This document shows positions 14,074 to 14,311 of a DNA stretch of 14,311 nucleotides, piece after piece. Source of the stretch: an uncultured Clostridia bacterium. Its GTDB lineage: Bacteria > Bacillota > Clostridia > Oscillospirales > Ruminococcaceae. The stretch is taken from NCBI GenBank assembly GCA_947631585.1, contig CANRLY010000028.1:1-14311 (forward strand), in the 5' to 3' direction. A model generated the notes under the pieces. It saw nothing but the letters and a program-made list of their open reading frames with translations, was not told the origin of the DNA and searched no databases. The stretch's first letter is position 1. Each line of letters starts with the position of its first letter. The position numbers and the translations under genes are program-made.

Positions 14074-14270
14074 TGGCAACGCCTCATTTGCTGAATCAAA
14101 TTCGTTTGAGAGTAGTGTAATTTTATAGGGTAGTAAAACTCATTTGCAGGTGTAACAAACGGTCTTGCAGTTTGAGAGTAGTGTAATTTTATAGGGTAGT
14201 AAAACAAAATACGTCTATGGAAGCACGCAGGGCAGTTTGAGAGTAGTGTAATTTTATAGGGTAGTAAAAC
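14074..14270 (+). repeat. Three-spacer block, copy 2
   Basis: Spacers 14074-14103, 14140-14169 and 14206-14234 are identical in sequence, order and length (30, 30, 29) to copy 1. The next spacer (14271-14300) differs from the one after copy 1. Confidence 0.95.
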
Positions 14271-14311
14271 GTTGCATAATGTCACATTGTGTTGTATACT
14301 GTTTGAGAGTA

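Larger units (their letters stand above)
10813..14311 (+). CRISPR. Type II-A CRISPR array, 53 spacers, open at the right edge
   Basis: The array has 53 complete 36-bp repeats plus the first 11 bases of a 54th at 14301. The repeat starts GTTTGAGAGTAGTG and ends GGGTAGTAAAAC. Of the 53 spacers, 41 are 30 nt, 11 are 29 nt, and one (13216-13246) is 31 nt. All repeats I read are identical except one at 13379-13414. Orientation follows from the leader at the left and from tracrRNA complementarity. Many spacers lack stops in at least one frame, consistent with coding DNA of phages or plasmids, but no target can be named from the sequence. One three-spacer block is present twice and one spacer has a near twin. 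The distal end lies outside the window. ORFs drawn across the array on the minus strand are artefacts of the repeat. Confidence 0.99.

Noticed and set aside
10665..14285. Minus-strand ORFs across the array encoding repeated YYPIKLHYSQT or LLPYKITLLSN units
   Set aside because: They are translations of the CRISPR repeat in two frames, with unrelated spacer residues between; no ribosome binding site and no gene.

Overview
The window carries a complete-looking type II-A CRISPR-Cas locus (tracrRNA, cas9, cas1, cas2, csn2, leader and a long array that runs off the right edge). To its left lie a large two-domain gene, probably for glycan modification, and a strip of decayed genes. The organism is most likely a gut or rumen Firmicute of the Ruminococcus/Oscillospiraceae type. 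This rests on AGGAGG-type ribosome binding sites, near-consensus sigma-A promoters, csn2, and a relic resembling a carbohydrate-binding module. It is inference; no species marker is present.

Left part (1-4400). A leftward gene for a membrane-anchored protein is cut by the window edge (1-143). Next comes a mosaic intergenic stretch: a 67-bp sequence repeated upstream of cas9, then 30 bp identical to the inside of cas9, then a frameshifted CBM6-like relic. An AT-rich promoter region precedes a 927-residue fusion of a polysaccharide pyruvyl transferase domain with a MenD-like thiamine-diphosphate enzyme (1034-3817). A strong hairpin closes it. Behind it, on the minus strand, lie two small decayed genes: an XRE-type regulator with a G7 frameshift and an unidentified partner.

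CRISPR part (4400-14311). A near-perfect promoter (TTGACA-17-TATACT) appears to drive cas9 through a leader of about 210 nt. The tracrRNA is encoded antisense within that leader. Its own promoter (TTGACA-17-TATTAT) overlaps the cas9 ribosome binding site and abuts the GTG start. cas9, cas1, cas2 and csn2 overlap one another by 4, 11 and 4 nt and form one operon. All expected Cas9 nuclease residues and the Cas1 active site are present. A 109-bp leader has its own promoter and ends in ATTTGAG, the known type II-A leader-anchoring sequence. The array shows 53 full repeats plus one partial repeat, with 53 spacers. Only one repeat differs from the rest.

How it fits together: Cas1, Cas2, Csn2 and Cas9 acquire spacers at the leader end. 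Pre-crRNA pairs with tracrRNA over a 25-bp perfect upper stem plus a lower stem. Cas9 loaded with the processed pair cleaves DNA.

The points most worth a second look are: the cas-locus-derived scar at 332-423; a 14-bp motif shared by the cas9 and array promoters; the antisense tracrRNA/cas9 arrangement; a near-identical spacer pair whose two differences both fall in the seed; a duplicated three-spacer block; and the unusual MenD-like fusion.
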